Assembly: GCA_023426935.1 (NCBI GenBank)
Contig: JAEZBR010000074.1
Location: forward strand, 1 to 44,906
Direction of reading: 5' to 3'
Origin: Bacillota bacterium
GTDB taxonomy: Bacteria > Bacillota_I > Bacilli_A > Erysipelotrichales > Erysipelotrichaceae
DNA length: 44,906 bases
Under the pieces are notes generated by a model. The model did no database searches. It had not been told where the DNA came from and was given only the letters and a program-made list of their open reading frames with translations. The position numbers and the translations under genes were made by a program. Below are positions 41,987 to 44,906 of this stretch, piece by piece. Position 1 is the stretch's first letter. Every line of letters begins with the position of its first letter.

Positions 41987-42858
41987 AATAGAGCCTCCTT
42001 TTTTTGTAGTAATGCCAAGATATCTTTGTCCGCCGGACAGAATTTGTAATTGGGAATTTCAGAAGGAAGTATCCATCTTAGATCGGAATGTTCCTTCATT
42101 GTTAAGTTGCCGGAAACAATTTTTGCCTTAAGTAAAGTTAACTCAACCAGCATATCCGGATACTTATGAGTTACCTGGCAGAAAACACCGTTAACCTGAA
42201 GTTTTATGCCAATCTCTTCTTCACATTCTCTGATTAAGGCGTGTTCTTTAGTTTCGTTAGGTTCAACCTTTCCCCCGATGAATTCATATAATCCGCCTCG
42301 CGATTTATAGTCAGGTCTTTTTCCAATCAGGAATTTTCCTTCCTTAACAATTAAAGCAGCGACGACTTCGGTAACCTTAGATTCAAGTTTCTTAGTCATG
42401 ACTAATTCTCCATGGTCAGTTAGATTGGTATCCTCAAAACTAAAAGACGCATAGAATTGCCGAGCTAAGGTATTGCCGGGTTCAGATGATAGGAAACAAT
42501 AGTCCGCTTTTCCGGCCGGAAAAGTTTGAATAAACTCCAAGATTTTTTCCATAGCGGATCTGCCATAACCTCGATGTTGGTATTCCTGAGCAATCATTAA
42601 ACGGCAGATACCATAATTGTTTGTGGCGATATCGAGATCGTCTTTCTCATATTTCCCATAGGTTATCATCGTGAAACCGACTAAATTTGCATCGTGGTAA
42701 ATCGCCAAAGGGAAAATCGCATATCCCGAAGATGTTACCGCATAAGCTTCCGCTAAGCTGACCATATTAGGGGCGACGAAATTTTCTTGATTAGGACTGA
42801 CCTTCAATTTGGTTACGGCCCAAACATTTTCGGTCGTTATCTTTTCTAAATGAATCAT
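41983..42858 (-). CDS. GNAT acetyltransferase-Nudix hydrolase fusion
   Basis: A 291-residue two-domain protein. Residues 1 to about 155 are a GNAT acetyltransferase with RLMIAQEYQHRGYGRSAME (about 86-104) carrying the acetyl-CoA loop and PGNTLARQFYASFSF near 127-141. Residues about 160-291 are a MutT-type Nudix domain with a perfect Nudix box starting at Gly196 (GKVEPNE, then RECEEEIGI). The Nudix half probably removes oxidised or damaged nucleotides such as 8-oxo-dGTP; the GNAT substrate is unknown. No ribosome site is seen, but TATACT lies 6 nt before the ATG. Confidence 0.88.
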   Translation of the reverse strand: MIHLEKITTENVWAVTKLKVSPNQENFVAPNMVSLAEAYAVTSSGYAIFPLAIYHDANLVGFTMITYGKYEKDDLDIATNNYGICRLMIAQEYQHRGYGRSAMEKILEFIQTFPAGKADYCFLSSEPGNTLARQFYASFSFEDTNLTDHGELVMTKKLESKVTEVVAALIVKEGKFLIGKRPDYKSRGGLYEFIGGKVEPNETKEHALIRECEEEIGIKLQVNGVFCQVTHKYPDMLVELTLLKAKIVSGNLTMKEHSDLRWILPSEIPNYKFCPADKDILALLQKKEALL

Positions 42859-42889
42859 GATTTAAGTATACACTAGCCAAGCATGTTAG

Positions 42890-42949
42890 TTGACAAAGAT
42901 CTGCGGGATGTTATGATATCAATGTAACTGTTACGGATAAGATAACAGT
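42890..42949 (+). promoter_or_regulatory. Promoter and operator of the hypR-rclA operon
   Basis: TTGACA (42890-42895) and TATGAT (42912-42917) are 16 nt apart. ACTGTTA (42927-42933) and TAACAGT (42943-42949) form an inverted repeat with a 9-nt spacer just after the start of transcription, the expected place for an Rrf2-family repressor. Confidence 0.8.
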
Positions 42950-42962
42950 AGGAAGGACATCT

Positions 42963-43406
42963 ATGAACTCTGATTACAATGTCGCGGTCCATGCCTTAGT
43001 ATTTCTTCAACATAAGAAGGAGCCTTTGACCAGTAAGGCATTAGCCGATAATATCTGTACCAACGCTTCCAGAGTGCGAAGAGTTATGGCTAAATTAGTC
43101 GGTACCGGAATTATTGTAACTAAAGAAGGCAGTAAAGATGGTGGATTCGCATTAGCGATTTCTGCCGACAGAATCGATTTAGCTAAGCTTGCCGAAGCGT
43201 TACAAGTCGATTTTGTCAAGACGCGTTGGGAAAGCGGCGATCCCCATAAAGAATGTGTGATCGCTTCCGGTATGGGTGCACTTCTTGAAGATATCTATTC
43301 TCGGATGGATCAGGAGTGTTATCGGTATCTGAAGAGCATTACGATTGCCGATTTGGAAAAGAAGTTATCTAACCATCAAGGTGGAACGAAAGGAACCATA
43401 AAATGA
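42963..43406 (+). CDS. hypR: Rrf2-family redox regulator, HypR-like
   Basis: A 147-residue Rrf2 winged-helix protein (MNSDYNVAVHALVFL at the start, RVRRVMAKLVGTGI recognition region, GGFALA wing). It lacks the three-cysteine Fe-S set of IscR. Cys32 and Cys98 match by position the two cysteines that form the disulfide switch of Staphylococcus aureus HypR, which controls the hypR-merA operon under HOCl stress. The downstream reductase makes the same gene pair here. AGGAAGG precedes the ATG. It probably represses its own operon through the inverted repeat upstream until oxidised. Confidence 0.85.
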   Translation: MNSDYNVAVHALVFLQHKKEPLTSKALADNICTNASRVRRVMAKLVGTGIIVTKEGSKDGGFALAISADRIDLAKLAEALQVDFVKTRWESGDPHKECVIASGMGALLEDIYSRMDQECYRYLKSITIADLEKKLSNHQGGTKGTIK

Positions 43407-44773
43407 GAAAAGTTAAGAACCTGATTATTGGCTTTGGTAAAGCCGGAAAGACCCTCGCGGGAAATTTAGCCAATCATGGCGAAGAAGTTGTATTAGTCGA
43501 AGAATCGGAAATGATGTATGGCGGAACCTGCATCAATGTAGCTTGCATTCCTTCAAAGGCGATGGAATATGCCGGGCGTCTAGCCAAAAACGAAGCTGGA
43601 GATTTCGCAGAAAAAGCGCACACATATTTAGAAGCAGTTAATAATAAACGGGTTTTAACTGCCGCTTTAAGAAGCAAGAATTACGAGAAGGTCGTCAATT
43701 CCGGAGCGGAAGTAATGCTAGGAAAAGCATCATTTATCGGCGAGAAACAAGTTGAAGTTCTTCATCAGGATGGCAGTAAGGATGAATTGGAAGCCGAAAG
43801 AATCTTTATCAACACTGGATCTCGACCATTTATTCCCCCGATTCCGGGTTTAAAAGATGCTTCACATGCTTATACCAGTGAAGGAATGTTAGACTTAGAT
43901 AAACTTCCGAAGAAACTAATCATTCTAGGTGGCGGTTATATCGGTTTGGAGTTCGCGTCATTCTATGCAAACTTCGGCAGTGAAGTAACGATTATTCAGG
44001 ATAGTGAAGATTTCATTCCCCGTGAAGATCCGGAGATCAGTGAAGCAGTTCTGAAAGATTTATTGAATAGAAATATTAAAGTACTCAAGTCCACCAAGAC
44101 TTTAGAAGTAATAAATACGGAAGATGGCATTAAGCTTAATATTGAGAATAAAGATGGTTTGACCTCAATTGAAGCTAATGCGTTATTGATTGCGACCGGA
44201 AGAAGACCGAATGTTCAAGATCTCAATGTCGAAAAAGCCGGAATAAAACTAACTCCTAGAGGAGCAATTGAAGTAGATGAGAAGTTGAAAACTTCGGTTG
44301 AAAATATCTGGGCAATGGGTGATGTAGCCGGCGGCTTACAATTCACTTATATTTCTTTAGATGATTATCGGATTGTTCAAGCGCAATTATTTAGTGATGG
44401 TAAGCGTACTAATCAGAATCGAGGCTATGTTCCATATTCTGTCTTCATCGATCCACCGTTATCCCGAGTCGGAATGAGTGAACCCGAAGCCATCAAAGCG
44501 GGATATAAAGTAAAAATCGCAAAATTACCGGCGATGGCAATTCCCAAGGCCAAGATTCTTAAGCAACAGAATGGTTTACTGAAAGCAATCATCGACGCAG
44601 ATACAAACCTAATTCTCGGAGCCCATCTCTATATGGTCGATTCGCATGAAGTGATAAACTTAGTAAAGATCGCTATGGATGCAAAGTTGCCATATACCGT
44701 ATTAAGGGATGCAATCTATACGCATCCGACAATGTCCGAAGCATTGAATGATTTGTTCGGTTCAGTTAAATAA
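43403..44773 (+). CDS. rclA: RclA/MerA-type flavin disulfide reductase
   Basis: A 456-residue FAD-dependent pyridine-nucleotide disulfide oxidoreductase. The start KNLIIGFGKAGKTLAGNLA and YGGTCINVACIPSK (Cys43, Cys48) closely resemble E. coli RclA, a reactive-chlorine resistance enzyme; the central ILGGGYIGLEFASF binds NAD(P)H, WAMGDVAGG contacts FAD and THPTMSEAL carries the C-terminal catalytic His. It is not a mercuric reductase: the extra C-terminal cysteines are absent. It overlaps the regulator gene by 4 nt. It probably protects thiols during oxidative or HOCl stress. A repeat-type terminator follows. Confidence 0.92.
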   Translation: MRKVKNLIIGFGKAGKTLAGNLANHGEEVVLVEESEMMYGGTCINVACIPSKAMEYAGRLAKNEAGDFAEKAHTYLEAVNNKRVLTAALRSKNYEKVVNSGAEVMLGKASFIGEKQVEVLHQDGSKDELEAERIFINTGSRPFIPPIPGLKDASHAYTSEGMLDLDKLPKKLIILGGGYIGLEFASFYANFGSEVTIIQDSEDFIPREDPEISEAVLKDLLNRNIKVLKSTKTLEVINTEDGIKLNIENKDGLTSIEANALLIATGRRPNVQDLNVEKAGIKLTPRGAIEVDEKLKTSVENIWAMGDVAGGLQFTYISLDDYRIVQAQLFSDGKRTNQNRGYVPYSVFIDPPLSRVGMSEPEAIKAGYKVKIAKLPAMAIPKAKILKQQNGLLKAIIDADTNLILGAHLYMVDSHEVINLVKIAMDAKLPYTVLRDAIYTHPTMSEALNDLFGSVK

Positions 44774-44782
44774 CAAATGAAA

Positions 44783-44836
44783 GGGGCTGTAAAGAAACCT
44801 AAGAGAATATCGAGGGCTTAGTTTACAGCCCTTTTT
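44783..44836 (+). repeat. Terminator-like dispersed repeat, copy C
   Basis: GGGCTGTAAA (44784-44793) pairs with TTTACAGCCC (44822-44831); inside, CTAAG (44799-44803) pairs with CTTAG (44817-44821) directly on the 3' side, leaving a GAAAC bulge on the 5' side. TTTTT follows. Almost identical to the copy after rubredoxin at 10931-10982. It lies just past the reductase stop. Confidence 0.88.
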
Positions 44837-44840
44837 ATAT

Positions 44841-44877
44841 AAAAACGGCTCGGGGAATCTAACCTGGAGCCGTTTTT
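44841..44877. terminator. Second terminator after the hypR-rclA operon
   Basis: AAAAACGGCTC (44841-44851) pairs perfectly with GAGCCGTTTTT (44867-44877) over 11 bp. It follows the repeat-type terminator by 4 nt and could act in both directions, insulating the next gene whose promoter may begin near 44880. Confidence 0.9.
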
Positions 44878-44906
44878 GGTAAAATAGTCTTGTTAGGAGA
44901 CCTTTT

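Noticed and set aside
43403..44773. Mercuric reductase
   Set aside because: No N-terminal heavy-metal domain and no C-terminal cysteine pair; the N-terminus fits RclA, and no mer genes are near.
1..44906. CRISPR arrays, tRNA or rRNA genes, prophage or intact insertion sequences
   Set aside because: No regularly spaced direct repeats, no cloverleaf-like sequences noticed, and no integrase, transposase or phage structural genes among the readable proteins.

Overview
The window looks like the chromosome of a low-GC Bacillota, probably an anaerobic fermenter near the Erysipelotrichia/Clostridia. The evidence is the hprK-lgt, trxB and rapZ-yvcK-whiA housekeeping genes, strong AGGAGG ribosome sites, an M-box riboswitch, desulfoferrodoxin plus rubredoxin, and two [FeFe]-hydrogenases. 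The genus cannot be fixed from sequence alone. No tRNA, rRNA, CRISPR array or intact insertion sequence was seen.

Layout. 1-2.5 kb: the end of hprK, an lgt gene fused to a HAD (PpaX-like) phosphatase, and trxB. 2.5-17.1 kb: an accessory block that separates trxB from rapZ. It holds a frameshifted SGNH surface hydrolase, a lipoprotein, an Mg2+ ATPase gene with a long M-box leader, a PHP phosphatase with an aldo/keto reductase, desulfoferrodoxin with rubredoxin, a pair of MacB-like ABC proteins and a two-gene ChrA transporter. 17.2-22.1 kb: rapZ-yvcK-whiA followed by a small membrane protein, a DUF2156 protein and an Eis-like acetyltransferase. 22.1-26.6 kb: a membrane-bound LuxR regulator, a lipoprotein and an ABC-2 exporter. 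26.7-30.0 kb (minus strand): a small membrane protein and two tandem membrane-anchored C39 peptidases with ChW-like repeats. 30.1-34.6 kb: a four-gene hfsABCD-type hydrogenase operon. 34.6-42.9 kb (minus strand): a PLD-helicase-DUF3427 protein, threonine aldolase, a marR-MATE operon, an AlkD glycosylase, an Hpt-like protein lacking the phospho-accepting histidine, a SemiSWEET and a GNAT-Nudix fusion. 42.9-44.8 kb: a HypR-RclA/MerA-type disulfide-stress operon.

The genes suggest a cell that makes H2 with redox-sensing control (HfsB PAS hydrogenase plus HfsC phosphatase) and handles brief oxygen or HOCl exposure (Dfx, rubredoxin, HypR/RclA, TrxB). It appears to recycle pyrophosphate from HprK through the Lgt-fused HAD domain and to control Mg2+ import at several layers. 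The most unusual items are: a 20-codon leader ORF whose stop lies in the loop of a perfect hairpin next to the mgtA ribosome site, downstream of the M-box terminator; a near-identical double-stem repeat acting as a 3'-end terminator at two distant genes, with a divergent third version; the Lgt-HAD fusion; and the paired ChW-C39 membrane peptidases, one with a histone-like basic tail.
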